A stretch of DNA of 64,000 nucleotides from DASUPK01 sp963795665 (GCA_963795665.1 CAWCIP010000027.1:124001-188000); one strand, 5' to 3'. Shown: positions 15,557 to 24,504, counted from the first letter of the stretch. The notes: generated from the sequence alone by a model not told the origin. Program-made: numbers and translations.

Positions 15557-17638
15557 TCACCCGCCGGTCAGCCGGCGTACGGTCTCGACCAGATCGGCCG
15601 CGATCAGGCTCTGCTTGGTCAGGTAGGCGTCGGCGCCCGCGCGCAACCCGCGCAGCCGATCCTCGGGGCGCTCCCGGGTCGACACGACCACGATCGGCAG
15701 GCGCGCGAAGTGCTCCATCCGACGCAGCTCCTCGGTGAGCTCGAAGCCGTCGAGGCCCGGCATCTCGATGTCGGTGACCAGACAGTCGAAGCTCTCGCCC
15801 GCCAGGCGCCGCATCGCCTCGTCGCCGTCCGCCGCGACCTCGACGACGAAGCCGGCGTCCTCCAGGATCCGTCGCTCCATCTCGCGGGTGACCCGGGAGT
15901 CGTCCACGAGCAGCAGCCGGACCGTCTGACGCGCCGGGGCCGGCGGCGCGGCGGCGCGCCGCGGCGCCTCGCGCGCCAGCAGCGCGGCCGGCGTCAGAAC
16001 CGCCACCGGCTCGCCCGACGGCAGCAGGGCGGCGCCGTCGACCAGCGGCGAGACCCGCGCGCGCCGCGCCAGGCGCCGCACCAGGATCTCCTCTTCGCCC
16101 TCCAGCCGTTCGACCGCGAAGGCCACCGGTCGCCCCGCCACCACGCCCTCGATGAGCAGCTCCGAGGCGTCCTCGCCCAGACCCAGCGCACCGGCGATGG
16201 GCACGAACGGCACCACCCGCTCGGCGAAGATCGCGAGCCGGTGCCCCGAGCGCTCCTCGACGGAGACGTCGGCCAGCGACGAGACCCGGCGCACCGCCAC
16301 TGCCGGGACCGCCAGACGCTGCGCCGCCGCCCGGACCAGCAGGACCCGCTCGCCGCGCCGCGCCATCGGCAGGTCGAGCGCCACCCGCGTGCCGCCTTCT
16401 TCGCGCCGCGTCAGGACGACGTCGCCGCCCAGACGCGAGACCGCCGACTCGACGGCGTCCAGTCCCACTCCCCGCCCGGACACCTCCGAGACCTCCTCGC
16501 GGGTCGAGAACCCGGGCAGGAATACGAGGTGCAGGGCCTCGGCCTCCGACAGCGCCTCGGCGGCCGCCCGCGGCAGGAAACCCGCCTCGACCGCGCGGCG
16601 CGCGACGCCGGCCGGATCGATCCCGCGCCCGTCGTCCTCGAGCGCGATCTCGACGCCGCGGCCGGCCGGACGCGCCGCGATCCGCAGGCTCCCGCTGCGC
16701 GGCTTGCCCAACGCCTCGCGCTCCTCCGGCGCTTCGATCCCGTGGTCGACGGCGTTGGCCACGAGATGGCGCAGGGCACCGTCGAGCTCGCGGGTGATGC
16801 GCCGGTCGAGCCGCGTCTCGCCGCCGGCGAGCTCGACGTCGAGCTCGCGTCCGAGCCCTCGCGCGAGCTCCCTCGCGTAGCGTGCGAGCGACTGCAGCGT
16901 CGGCCGCAGCGGCGACAGCTGCAGCGCGAGGACGGCCTCGAGCTGCTCCTCTCCGGTGCGCGCCAGCCGCGCTTCGAGCGATCCGGTTTCCGCCGCGGCC
17001 TGGCGCAGCGACGCGGCGACCACCGCCAGCGCCTGCGCCGGCTGCGGGTCGCGGACTCCGTCCTCGGCCAGGCGCGCCAGCTCGTCGAGACGCGCCAGCA
17101 GACGCCCCGCGGAGACCGCCGCAGCGCGCACGCGCACCGCGCGCTCGGCGAAGGCGTCCAGGTTGCCGACGTCGATCCGGTCCTCGCCCGTCGCAGGCTC
17201 GGGCGGCGCCGTGGCCGGAGCTGCCGGCGGCCGCGGTGCGGCTTCGGCGGCTGGCGCAGCTCCCGCCTCGACGCTCTCTGCGGCGGTGGCGCCCACGGCG
17301 GCCGCCAGCTCGGCGAGCAACGAATCGTCGACCACCGACTCCTCGCCCAGCTCGATGGCGTCCACGAAGGCCGCGAGCTCGTCGTGGGCGGCGGCCATCA
17401 GCGGGAACAGGCGCGGCGGCCGCGCCAGCACCAGCTCCTCGGCGGCATGGCACAGCTCGGCGAAGGGCGTCAACGCCATCATCCGCCCCGCCCCCTTGAG
17501 GGTGTGCAGCTCGCGCTTGGCCTCGGCCAGCGCGCCCGGGTCGGTCGCCAGGTTCGGAATCAGGTCGCCGAGACGCTGCAGCCGTTCGCGTGCCTCGGCC
17601 ACGAAGACCGGTACGAGCTCGGAAAGCTCGTCTTCCAC
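15557..17638 (-). CDS. cheA: CheA-REC hybrid chemosensory histidine kinase
   Basis: Central kinase of the chemosensory array. The 693-residue protein holds an Hpt/P1 domain with His45 (KRELHTLKGAGRMMAL), a short linker in place of a clear CheY-binding P2, a dimerisation region, the ATPase domain (HLVANAVDHGIEAPEERE; DDGRGIDP), a CheW-like P5 domain (RVLLVRAAAQRLAVPAVAV) and a C-terminal receiver domain with the site Asp in CLVTDIEMPGLDGFEL. CheA-REC hybrids occur in Frz/Wsp-type systems that control motility, pili or development. The start is GTG at 17638, four bases after the receptor stop. Confidence 0.94.
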   Translation of the reverse strand: MEDELSELVPVFVAEARERLQRLGDLIPNLATDPGALAEAKRELHTLKGAGRMMALTPFAELCHAAEELVLARPPRLFPLMAAAHDELAAFVDAIELGEESVVDDSLLAELAAAVGATAAESVEAGAAPAAEAAPRPPAAPATAPPEPATGEDRIDVGNLDAFAERAVRVRAAAVSAGRLLARLDELARLAEDGVRDPQPAQALAVVAASLRQAAAETGSLEARLARTGEEQLEAVLALQLSPLRPTLQSLARYARELARGLGRELDVELAGGETRLDRRITRELDGALRHLVANAVDHGIEAPEEREALGKPRSGSLRIAARPAGRGVEIALEDDGRGIDPAGVARRAVEAGFLPRAAAEALSEAEALHLVFLPGFSTREEVSEVSGRGVGLDAVESAVSRLGGDVVLTRREEGGTRVALDLPMARRGERVLLVRAAAQRLAVPAVAVRRVSSLADVSVEERSGHRLAIFAERVVPFVPIAGALGLGEDASELLIEGVVAGRPVAFAVERLEGEEEILVRRLARRARVSPLVDGAALLPSGEPVAVLTPAALLAREAPRRAAAPPAPARQTVRLLLVDDSRVTREMERRILEDAGFVVEVAADGDEAMRRLAGESFDCLVTDIEMPGLDGFELTEELRRMEHFARLPIVVVSTRERPEDRLRGLRAGADAYLTKQSLIAADLVETVRRLTGG

Positions 17639-17642
17639 GGGC

Positions 17643-19235
17643 TCAGCTCGAGGTCCAGCGCTCGAGGTTGATGTCGATCCCGAGCACGGCGGAGACCCGT
17701 TCGCCGACGAGGAAAGGCGCCGCCGCGGTCACCACGCGCTCTTCGGAGAGCAGCGACGTGAACACCGGGGTCACGATCGCCCGTCGCTCGGCGACGGCCG
17801 CCTTGAACCAGGGGCGGTCGGCGAATCCGTGACCGGTGCGGATGGCCTCCGGGATCTCGCGGTCCACGAGCAGCGAGGGCTGCGCCACGATCGCCGTCTG
17901 GGTGCGGCGCGGGTCGAAGACGTAGACGCACTCGGCGTCCGCCCGGCGCTCGAGCAGCGCCTCGAGCCGCCGCTCGAGCGCGTCCGGACTGCCGAGCAAC
18001 GGCCGCACCTCCTCGGCCCAGCGCTCGGCGAGGTCGCGCAGCGAGTTGGGCGAGTCGAGGCGGAATCCCTGCGCCAGGAGCTGGACCTCGACGGCGGCCT
18101 CCTCGAGACTGCGCGCCGTCGCCGAGAAGCCGCGCAGCCCTTCCGCGATCTGTTGGACCACCGACGACGCCTCGCGCAGGGTCTGAACTACCTGCGAGGA
18201 GGCGGTCTTCTGTTCGCCGGTGCCGGCGGAGATCTCGCGCGCCGAGTCCGCGATCTCGGCCAACGCCGAGCGCAGCCCGGCGATCGCGCCGGCGGTCTCG
18301 CGCACCCGGACGAGCACCCGTTCGGCCTCCCGGCCGCCGGCAGCGGTGGCCTCGGAGGTGGCGCGGATGGAAGTGGAGAACTCCTCGAGCAGACGGCGCA
18401 CCGACCCCGAGGCCTCGCGCGACCGTCCGGCCAGCCGGCGGACCTCCTCGGCGACTTCGCCGAAACGGCGCCCGGCCTCGCCGCTCTCCCCCGCCGCCTC
18501 GATCGCGGCGTTGAGCGAGAGCAGGTGCGTCTCGCGCGCGATGTCCTCGACCAGCGTCAGGACCCCGAAGATCTCCTCGGCCCGGCGCTCGAGGTCGACG
18601 GCACGGCGCGCGATCGCCGCAATCCGCTCCCGCAGCCGATCGACACCGGCCACGGCCCGGTCGACCGCGGCGGCGCCGGCGTCGCCGGTGGTCTCGCCCC
18701 GGCGGGCCAGCTCGGCCTGCGCCTCGGCGTTGCCCGCGATCTGGGACGCGGTCTGCGCGAGCTGTTCCATCGCGGCGGTGATCTCGACCACCGACGCCGC
18801 CTGCTCCGACGAGCCCGCCGCGAGCTCGGAGGCGATCCGCTTCACGGCGCTCGCCGCGCCGGAGACCTCGACCGACGAGCGCTGGATGCGCTGCGCCAGG
18901 ACCTCGAGTGGACCCAGGGCGGTGGCCAGCGCGGCCGCGTCGTCGGGCGGCAACTGCTCGGCCTGCTGGCGGGAGCGGACCAGGTCGCCGGCGGCGAGCT
19001 CGGTGAGCGAATCGACGATCCGGACCCGGTGCGTGTCGTCGTCCTCCCCGAACCACCCCCGGCGGGCCGCCGGGAGCGCCACCGCGAAGACGATCACCGC
19101 CAGCGCGCCGCCGGCCGCCGCGCGCCACGGAGAAGCGCCCGCGGTCTCGGCCCAGGCGAGCAGGACGAGCGCCAGGGCGGCCAATCCCGCGCCCGGAGCG
19201 AGGGCCATCAGGCCCAGACCGCGGCGGCCGCTCAC
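17643..19235 (-). CDS. Methyl-accepting chemotaxis protein with a C-terminal PDC/Cache-like sensor (MCP 1)
   Basis: A 530-residue chemoreceptor turned round in layout. Residues 8-55 hold two closely spaced transmembrane helices with almost no periplasmic loop. Then comes a coiled-coil signalling domain with the conserved tip (ARETHLLSLNAAIEAAGESG). The end of the protein, after the signalling domain, is a PDC/Cache-like fold (VYVFDPRRTQTAIVA, FADRPWFKAAVAERRAIVTP, SAVLGIDINLERW). The sensor therefore lies in the cytoplasm at the C terminus. The start is GTG at 19235, overlapping the stop of the 96-residue gene (GTGA). It should work with the CheA and CheW of the same operon; the ligand is unknown. 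Confidence 0.85.
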   Translation of the reverse strand: MSGRRGLGLMALAPGAGLAALALVLLAWAETAGASPWRAAAGGALAVIVFAVALPAARRGWFGEDDDTHRVRIVDSLTELAAGDLVRSRQQAEQLPPDDAAALATALGPLEVLAQRIQRSSVEVSGAASAVKRIASELAAGSSEQAASVVEITAAMEQLAQTASQIAGNAEAQAELARRGETTGDAGAAAVDRAVAGVDRLRERIAAIARRAVDLERRAEEIFGVLTLVEDIARETHLLSLNAAIEAAGESGEAGRRFGEVAEEVRRLAGRSREASGSVRRLLEEFSTSIRATSEATAAGGREAERVLVRVRETAGAIAGLRSALAEIADSAREISAGTGEQKTASSQVVQTLREASSVVQQIAEGLRGFSATARSLEEAAVEVQLLAQGFRLDSPNSLRDLAERWAEEVRPLLGSPDALERRLEALLERRADAECVYVFDPRRTQTAIVAQPSLLVDREIPEAIRTGHGFADRPWFKAAVAERRAIVTPVFTSLLSEERVVTAAAPFLVGERVSAVLGIDINLERWTSS

Positions 19236-19522
19236 CGCGCCCCCGCCGCGGGTACCGGCTCGGGACCGAAGACCACGACCGGCTCCGCGTTCCACAGCGT
19301 GAGCCCGGCCGCGCCGGCCGGGAAGTGGCGTCGCACCGCGCGGCACAGCGATTGGACACGGGCCGCGCCGGCCAGCGCGACCACCGCCTCGGCATCGAGC
19401 GCGTGCCCCGAGACCAGACGGACCGCGAGCCCCTCGGACTCCCGCTCGACGGCGGCGACCGCCTCCGCCGGCACCCCCCAGAGGGCGCCGCCGCGGCGCA
19501 CGACCACGATTCCTGCGCTCAT
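19232..19522 (-). CDS. Short hypothetical protein in the che operon, possibly a reduced CheW-like adaptor
   Basis: A 96-residue soluble protein (GIVVVRRGGALWGVPAEAVA, AVERES). It sits between cheW and MCP 1 with overlaps at both ends (ATG 19522 inside the cheW stop; its own stop inside the GTG of MCP 1), so it is a fixed member of the operon. The phrase GALWGVPAEAVAAVE is like the first CheW strands (ALPAxxVRRVV), and the end VVFGPEPV like a closing strand, but the protein is far shorter than CheW (about 150). A cut-down adaptor is a guess; it could equally be unrelated. Confidence 0.6.
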   Translation of the reverse strand: MSAGIVVVRRGGALWGVPAEAVAAVERESEGLAVRLVSGHALDAEAVVALAGAARVQSLCRAVRRHFPAGAAGLTLWNAEPVVVFGPEPVPAAGAR

Positions 19523-19920
19523 GACGGCTCTTCTCCCAGCCGCTCGAGATCGACCAGCCGCACCGGCCGGTCCCCCACCAGCAGCTCGCCGCCGCCGGCG
19601 AGCGCGGCACCGATCTCGAGCTCCGCGACCTCGAGCGCCTCGTCCACCGCCAAGCCGACCAGCTCGCGTTCCTCCGGGGCCCCGACCCAGGCGACGACGG
19701 TCACCGCGGGGGTCGGGCCGGCGGCGCTCTCGAGACCCAGCATCCGGCTCAGGTCGAGCACCGCCAAGGGCTCGCCGGCGAACTCCGCCAGCCCGATCAG
19801 GCCCTCGCCGGCGCCGGGAAGCGGGAACAGGCGCAGGGAACGCACCACGCGCCGCACCGAGCCCGCGGGCAGCGCCACGGTCGCGTCGCCGAGCCGGACG
19901 AGCAGATGGGCCGGGCTCAT
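19519..19920 (-). CDS. cheW: CheW-type chemosensory adaptor
   Basis: A 133-residue CheW-like protein linking receptors to CheA. Visible landmarks are LLVRLGDATVALPAGSVRRV, GLIGLAEFAGEPLAVLDLSR and LVGLAVDEALEVAELE, the three typical beta-barrel segments, in the right order. ATG 19920 overlaps the stop of MCP 2 (ATGA), and the stop overlaps the next start. A longer open frame runs upstream to 20019 but lies inside MCP 2 and is not used. Confidence 0.85.
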   Translation of the reverse strand: MSPAHLLVRLGDATVALPAGSVRRVVRSLRLFPLPGAGEGLIGLAEFAGEPLAVLDLSRMLGLESAAGPTPAVTVVAWVGAPEERELVGLAVDEALEVAELEIGAALAGGGELLVGDRPVRLVDLERLGEEPS

Positions 19921-21530
19921 TCGCCGATCTCCGTCCAGTTCCCGACGTTGACGTCGAAGCCGAGGACGCCCGAAAGCGAGCCGTCGGTTCCGTAGCGCGG
20001 CAGGGCCACCATCAGGCACGGCTCGCCCGAGAGCAGCGACCGGTGCGGCCGGGTCACGATCGAGCGCCCGGCGTCCACCGCGGCGCGGAACCAGGGGCGG
20101 TCGCGCAGGTCGAGCCGGCGCAGCTCCTCCGTCGCGCGCTCTGCGGAGTCGGCGAAGGCGTCGGCGACCCGCAGCGAGACGAGCCGGCCGGCCGCGTCGG
20201 CCAGGTAGCCCGCCTCCACGAAGCGGCTCGAGGCAACCAGCTCGGCCAGCGCCCCGGCCGAGTCGCCGGCCGAGACGCGATCGTTCCAGCGGTCGATCAG
20301 ACGCTTGAGAGACCGCGGCGAGTCGAGGCGGAACGCCTGCGCCAGGAGCTGCAGGTCGAGGCCGACCTCGCGCAGCCCCGAAGCGGTCTCCGACAGCTGC
20401 CCGAGGTCCCGCGACATGCGCTCGACGACCTGGTGCAGCTCCCTGAGGGTGGAGACCACTTCTTCGGAGGCGGCCGTCTGCTGCCGCGTGACGGCCGAGA
20501 TCTGGCGCGCCGCGAGCGAGCTCTCACCGAGCGCCGAGCGCAGGCTGTCGAGCGCCTCGGTCGCGGCACGCGCCTCCTCGAGAACCCGCGCGACCTCCTT
20601 GGTGCCCTCTTCCGTGGCGACGACCGTGGAACGGATCGCGCTGGCGAACTCTTCGACCTGGCTGCGGACCGAAGCCACGGAGTCGCGCACCCGCTCGGCC
20701 AGGACCCGGACCTCGCTCGCGACCACCGAGAAGCGGCGGCCGCGATCGCCCGCCGACGACGCCTCGAGGGCGGCATTGAGCGAGAGCAGGTGCGTCTCCT
20801 GCGCGATTTCGCTGATCAGCTCCAGGACCCGGAAGATCTCGCGCGACCGGCTGCCCAGCGTGTCGGCCCGGGAAGTGACGTCGGCGATCCGCTCCTCGAC
20901 GGCGACGATCCCCGCGGTCGCGTCGGCCACCGCCGCGCCTCCCGCCGTACCCTCGGTGCCGGCGCGGTCGACCAGCCCGCTCTGTCCCTCGGCGTGCTCG
21001 GCGATCTCGGCGGCGGTACGGGCCAGCTGCTCCATCGCGGCGGTGACCTCGCCGGCCGCGGCAGCCTGCTGCGCCGCCCCGGCCGCCAACGAGCCGGCGC
21101 CGCGATCGACCCCTTCGGCCGCACCGGCGACGGCGAGCGAGTTCGTCTGCAGCCGCTCGACCCGTCCGCCGATCCCCTCGACCGCCCGCTCGAAGGCCGG
21201 CCCCAGCTCGTCCGGGAGCGACCGGGCCAGCATCGAGGCGTGGAGCAGGTCCCCCGCCCCGAGCTCGCGGAACGCGGCGCCCAGGGCCCGCCGTCGGGCT
21301 GCGCTCGCCGCTTCCGAGGAGCGTCCCGAGGCGCGCACGAGCGACACTCCGAGCGCCACCGCCGTGAGCGCGGCCGCGACGTGGAAGATCCAGTCGAGGC
21401 CCGGGGCGGACGCCTCGCGGGCCGCGCCGGCGATCAGCCAGCCGCCGGCGACCCACGCCAGCACCAGGGCGGCGACGGCCGGCCAGGCCGCTGGCGCAGC
21501 GCTGCTCTCCGCGACGGATCTCTCGCTCAA
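19917..21530 (-). CDS. Methyl-accepting chemotaxis protein with a C-terminal PDC/Cache-like sensor (MCP 2)
   Basis: Same inverted layout as MCP 1: two N-terminal membrane helices (PAVAALVLAWVAGGWLIAGA and a second at WIFHVAAALTAVALGVSLV), a cytoplasmic signalling coiled coil with the tip ISEIAQETHLLSLNAALEAS, and a C-terminal PDC-like domain (DLRDRPWFRAAVDAGRSIVT, LSGVLGFDVNVGNW). TTG at 21530 is preferred as start because GGAGGGG stands 8 bases upstream; ATG at 21584 is in frame but has no ribosome binding site. It is first gene of the che operon and shares a divergent promoter region with cheY. The two receptors differ in the sensor, so they probably read different cytoplasmic cues. Confidence 0.85.
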   Translation of the reverse strand: MSERSVAESSAAPAAWPAVAALVLAWVAGGWLIAGAAREASAPGLDWIFHVAAALTAVALGVSLVRASGRSSEAASAARRRALGAAFRELGAGDLLHASMLARSLPDELGPAFERAVEGIGGRVERLQTNSLAVAGAAEGVDRGAGSLAAGAAQQAAAAGEVTAAMEQLARTAAEIAEHAEGQSGLVDRAGTEGTAGGAAVADATAGIVAVEERIADVTSRADTLGSRSREIFRVLELISEIAQETHLLSLNAALEASSAGDRGRRFSVVASEVRVLAERVRDSVASVRSQVEEFASAIRSTVVATEEGTKEVARVLEEARAATEALDSLRSALGESSLAARQISAVTRQQTAASEEVVSTLRELHQVVERMSRDLGQLSETASGLREVGLDLQLLAQAFRLDSPRSLKRLIDRWNDRVSAGDSAGALAELVASSRFVEAGYLADAAGRLVSLRVADAFADSAERATEELRRLDLRDRPWFRAAVDAGRSIVTRPHRSLLSGEPCLMVALPRYGTDGSLSGVLGFDVNVGNWTEIGE

Positions 21531-21625
21531 GGACGGCCCCTCCCGAAGTCCACGCGCCTCCGATCGTGCGGGATGACGGCCCATCGTCGCGCAGTTGGGG
21601 CCGCCGACGCAAGGCCGGGCGGTCC

Positions 21626-21654
21626 TTGAACCCCCCCGACCCTTCGTCTACACT
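21626..21654 (+). promoter_or_regulatory. Sigma-70-like promoter for the cheY operon (TTGAAC-17-TACACT)
   Basis: TTGAAC at 21626-21631 and TACACT at 21649-21654 are separated by 17 bases, the ideal spacing, and stand about 65 bases before the cheY start in the gap between divergent MCP 2 and cheY. It is the best promoter-like sequence seen in the left part of the window. Confidence 0.5.
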
Positions 21655-21719
21655 GACGGCCGCTCCAGCGCTCAGGCGACTTTGAGCACCCGTCCACGCG
21701 CCCTCGAGGTCCCACGCCC

Positions 21720-22097
21720 GTGCAGCCTTCCAAAGTCCTGGTCGTCGACGATTCGGACCTGATGCACCGGATGTACGACGTGATGCTGCGCGGCGTCCCC
21801 CTGGTGCACGCGCGGGACGGCCAGGAGGCCATCGACCGGCTCGGCGAGCACCCCGACGTGGACCTGCTCCTGCTCGACATCAACATGCCGCGCATGAACG
21901 GCTTCGAGCTGCTGGCGGAGCTCGCCCAGCGCTCGCTGCTGCCGGGGCTCCCGGTCATCGTGGTGACCACGGAAGGGCGCGATCAGGATGCCGAGCGTGG
22001 ACTCTCGCTGGGCGCCGCGGCGTACCTGAAGAAGCCTTTTCGCGGCGAGGAGGTCCGCGCCGCGATCACCGCCCTGCCCGAAGCGAGCGAGGAATGA
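21720..22097 (+). CDS. CheY-like single-domain response regulator
   Basis: A 125-residue receiver domain with no output part. The acidic pair is VDDSDL, the phosphorylation site is Asp53 in LLLDINMPRMNGFEL, and Thr and Lys of the switch are in VVTTEGR and YLKKPF. It should take phosphate from the CheA of the divergent operon and pass the signal to a motor, pilus or other target. The start is GTG, with GAGG upstream; no ATG is in reach. It ends in an ATGA overlap with the GAF gene. Confidence 0.92.
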   Translation: MQPSKVLVVDDSDLMHRMYDVMLRGVPLVHARDGQEAIDRLGEHPDVDLLLLDINMPRMNGFELLAELAQRSLLPGLPVIVVTTEGRDQDAERGLSLGAAAYLKKPFRGEEVRAAITALPEASEE

Positions 22098-22870
22098 GCT
22101 CCGACGCGCCCCCCGGAGGGGTCCTGCCGCCCGGCCACGAGCACCTGGTCGAGCAGCTGCGCGAAGCCCTGGGTCGCGCCAGCGAGCTGGTCGGGAGGCT
22201 CTCGACCACCCTGGCCTCGGCGTCCCGGAGCTCCGAGGAAGACACCGCCGAGTTCCCCCTGGGCTTCGATAACGACATCGAGCAGCAGCTCTCCGCCGCG
22301 CGCGTGGACGTCCAGGAGCTCTCGACCCGGCTCGTCGACACCGAGCATCAGCTCGACCGGCTGATGAGCCTCTACGTCGCCACCTACCAGCTCCACGCCT
22401 TCCTCGATCCAAAGCAGGTCCACAGCGCCATCGCCGACATCGCGGTCAACCTGCTCGGCGCCGAGCGCTTCGCGCTGCTGCTGCGCCACGAAGGCTCGCC
22501 CGAGTGCGAAGTCGTCCACTCCCAGGGCGAGATCGCGAGCATGGCTCCGCGCTTCGCCGGTGCGCTCTACGAGGGCGGGGATCCGATGGTGGACGCCACT
22601 CTGGCCGACGGATCGCTGCGTATCGGTCCCACCCGGGAGACCTCCACGATCGCGGCCGTGCCGCTCAAGATCCAGGACGAGATCGTCGGCGCGCTGGTCG
22701 TGCTCAAGCTGTTCGACCACAAGCCGGCGCTCAAGCCCGACGACCGGGACCTGCTCGACCTGCTCTCGGCACACGCCGCTTCGGCGCTGTTCGCCGCCCG
22801 GCTGTTCGCCTCCAAGGATCGCAAGCTGAGGACCCTGGAGAGCCTGGTGCGCCTGGCGCGTCGCGAGTAG
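22094..22870 (+). CDS. Coiled-coil GAF-domain protein
   Basis: A 258-residue soluble protein: an N-terminal helical part (LVEQLREALGRASELVGRLS), a coiled coil (QLSAARVDVQELSTRLVDTE) and a GAF domain from about residue 100 (IADIAVNLLGAERFALLL, STIAAVPLKIQDEIVGALVV, RDLLDLLSAHAASALFAARL). GAF domains bind small molecules or serve as dimer parts. It is coupled to cheY by an ATGA overlap, so it probably works with that regulator. There is no enzymatic output domain. Confidence 0.8.
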   Translation: MSSDAPPGGVLPPGHEHLVEQLREALGRASELVGRLSTTLASASRSSEEDTAEFPLGFDNDIEQQLSAARVDVQELSTRLVDTEHQLDRLMSLYVATYQLHAFLDPKQVHSAIADIAVNLLGAERFALLLRHEGSPECEVVHSQGEIASMAPRFAGALYEGGDPMVDATLADGSLRIGPTRETSTIAAVPLKIQDEIVGALVVLKLFDHKPALKPDDRDLLDLLSAHAASALFAARLFASKDRKLRTLESLVRLARRE

Positions 22871-22897
22871 GCGCGCGCCGCGGGCCGGCACCCGGCC

Positions 22898-23185
22898 TCA
22901 GGGCGCCGCGCCGGACGCGAGCTCGAGCCGCACCGTGACGGGCGGTCCGCCGGGTACCTCGAACCGCTTCTCCGAGCCGTCGCGCGCGCCCCGCTCCAGG
23001 AGCTGCTCGGCGTAGAGCGCCACCCGCTGGTTGAGCCGCGGCCATCCCAGGTCGCCGAAAGTGTGCCCCGCCGACCAGACGAGCAGCCGACGCCCGCTGT
23101 CCGGACCGGTCAGCACCGTGGCCAGCAGGACCGGCTCGCCGCTGGCGGCGGATTCGCGCAGGAGGTGCTCGAAGGCTTCGTCCAC
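22898..23185 (-). CDS. Small XdhC/CoxI-like domain protein
   Basis: A 95-residue protein whose first part (LLRESAASGEPVLLATVLTG, GRRLLVWSAGHTFGDLG) resembles the N-terminal domain of XdhC/CoxI factors that help insert the molybdenum cofactor, but the Rossmann half of XdhC is missing. No molybdoenzyme gene is in the window. Short stand-alone versions of this domain exist; function unknown. It begins 10 bases after the stop of nothing on its own strand and ends 27 bases from the convergent GAF gene. The family call is tentative. Confidence 0.5.
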   Translation of the reverse strand: MDEAFEHLLRESAASGEPVLLATVLTGPDSGRRLLVWSAGHTFGDLGWPRLNQRVALYAEQLLERGARDGSEKRFEVPGGPPVTVRLELASGAAP

Positions 23186-23194
23186 GTCCCGAGC

Positions 23195-24142
23195 CTATCT
23201 CCGGGGGATCTTCCGGACCCCGGCGCCGAGCTTGCGCACGAGCGCCGCGAAGTCCGCCGGACGGGGCGCGTGGAAGCGCACCGCCCGATCGCTCTCCGGG
23301 TGGCGGAAGCCGAGCTCGACGGCGTGAAGCGCGAGGCGAGGGAAGGCGACCGGCGGCGAGGGCCCCCCGCGCCGGCGGTAGACCCGCTCGCCGATCACCG
23401 GGTGGCCGGCGGCGGCGAAGTGGATCCGGATCTGGTGGGTCCTGCCGGTCTCCAGGGTGACCCGCACGAGCGTCGCGACACCGAACCGGCGGACCACCTC
23501 CCAGTGCGTCACCGCGGCGCGCCCCGCCGCGCCCAGGTGGGCGACCCAGCGTCTGCGGTGGGTACCGTCGCCGGCCAGCGCCCGGTCGAAGGTGCCCGCG
23601 TCGCCGCGCACGTCGCCCTCGACCACCGCCTCGTAGGTCCGCGAAAGGCTGTGGTCGGCGAGCTGCGCCTGGAGCGACTCGAGGCCGCGTCGGCTGAGCG
23701 CGAAGACGAGCAGCCCCGACGCCTCTTTGTCGAGGCGCTGCACGACGGCGACGTGGGGCCGCTCCCCGGTGCGCCGGGCGAGCTCGAGCGAGACCCGCGA
23801 AGTCAGCGTGTCCTGCTCGCGATCCGCGGTCGGCTGGGTCAACAGCCCGGCCGGCTTGACCACGACCGCGACGTGGGCGTCGGCGTGGAGGATCTCGACC
23901 TTGCGCCGGGTGGGCCGCGGCAGGGCGCTCTTGCTCGGATCGAGCACGACCGTCGAGTCGCGCGCCACCTCGCGCCCCGGATCCTGGACCACCTCGCCGT
24001 CCACCGTCACCCGACCGCTCTCGACCGCCTTCTTCGCCCGCGTGTAGGAGAGCTCCGGGTGGAGACCCTGGACCCGCCGCGCCAGGCGATCGACGCCGAC
24101 GACGGCTACTCTCCGCGGGGTCCGATCGCCCGTGCCCGTCAT
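23195..24142 (-). CDS. RluA-family 23S rRNA/tRNA pseudouridine synthase with S4 domain
   Basis: Converts specific uridines of structured RNA to pseudouridine. The 315-residue protein has an N-terminal S4 RNA-binding domain (YTRAKKAVESGRVTVDGEVV), then the synthase domain with the catalytic aspartate in VQRLDKEASGLLVFA, followed by RTYEAVVEGDV and the LETGRTHQIRIHFAAAGHPV motif. Length fits RluA/RluD. ATG 24142 overlaps the stop of the upstream secreted-protein gene. The target base cannot be named from sequence (RluC/RluD-like). Confidence 0.9.
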   Translation of the reverse strand: MTGTGDRTPRRVAVVGVDRLARRVQGLHPELSYTRAKKAVESGRVTVDGEVVQDPGREVARDSTVVLDPSKSALPRPTRRKVEILHADAHVAVVVKPAGLLTQPTADREQDTLTSRVSLELARRTGERPHVAVVQRLDKEASGLLVFALSRRGLESLQAQLADHSLSRTYEAVVEGDVRGDAGTFDRALAGDGTHRRRWVAHLGAAGRAAVTHWEVVRRFGVATLVRVTLETGRTHQIRIHFAAAGHPVIGERVYRRRGGPSPPVAFPRLALHAVELGFRHPESDRAVRFHAPRPADFAALVRKLGAGVRKIPRR

Positions 24143-24504
24143 CTCCCCCCGCTCGCCTCGCTCCCCCACTCCTCGGAGCCGGTCAGGTAGGCCAGCATCC
24201 CGCCCGCCTCGCGCCCGACCTCCCCCATCGCCAGCCGCGCCGCGCGGCGCCCCCACACGTCCCCCGCCTTGGCCGTGAACAGCACCCGGTACCCCCGATG
24301 GATCTTCCCCAGGTACTCCCCACCGGTCCCCGCCACCTCGACCGGCACCAACCCGGTCTCCTTCGCGAACGCCGCCAACTGCTCCGCCTGCCGATCCCGC
24401 GCCGCGGCCACGGACACCATCCCCAGCGCCAAGCCGCCGGCAACCAGGGCTCGGACCCATCCGCCGGCACGTGGAACGCGACGCAACCCGAATCCGAAGC
24501 GCAT
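24139..24504 (-). CDS. Secreted hypothetical protein
   Basis: A 121-residue protein with a signal peptide (basic start, then WVRALVAGGLALGMVSVAAA). The mature part has no motif that I recognise (AEQLAAFAKETGLVPVEVAG, GTGGEYLGKIHRGYRVLF). ATG 24504 has GAGGAGG six bases upstream. The open frame runs further upstream through the direct repeats, but that part has no ribosome binding site and would displace the signal peptide, so it is left out. It is coupled to the pseudouridine synthase by an ATGA overlap; a functional link is not apparent. Confidence 0.65.
   Translation of the reverse strand: MRFGFGLRRVPRAGGWVRALVAGGLALGMVSVAAARDRQAEQLAAFAKETGLVPVEVAGTGGEYLGKIHRGYRVLFTAKAGDVWGRRAARLAMGEVGREAGGMLAYLTGSEEWGSEASGGR

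Noticed and set aside
16956..21629. A 1,557-codon open frame on the plus strand across the che operon
   Set aside because: It is the antisense shadow of CheA and the two receptors in very GC-rich DNA; it is full of Arg/Pro/Ser runs and has no domain.
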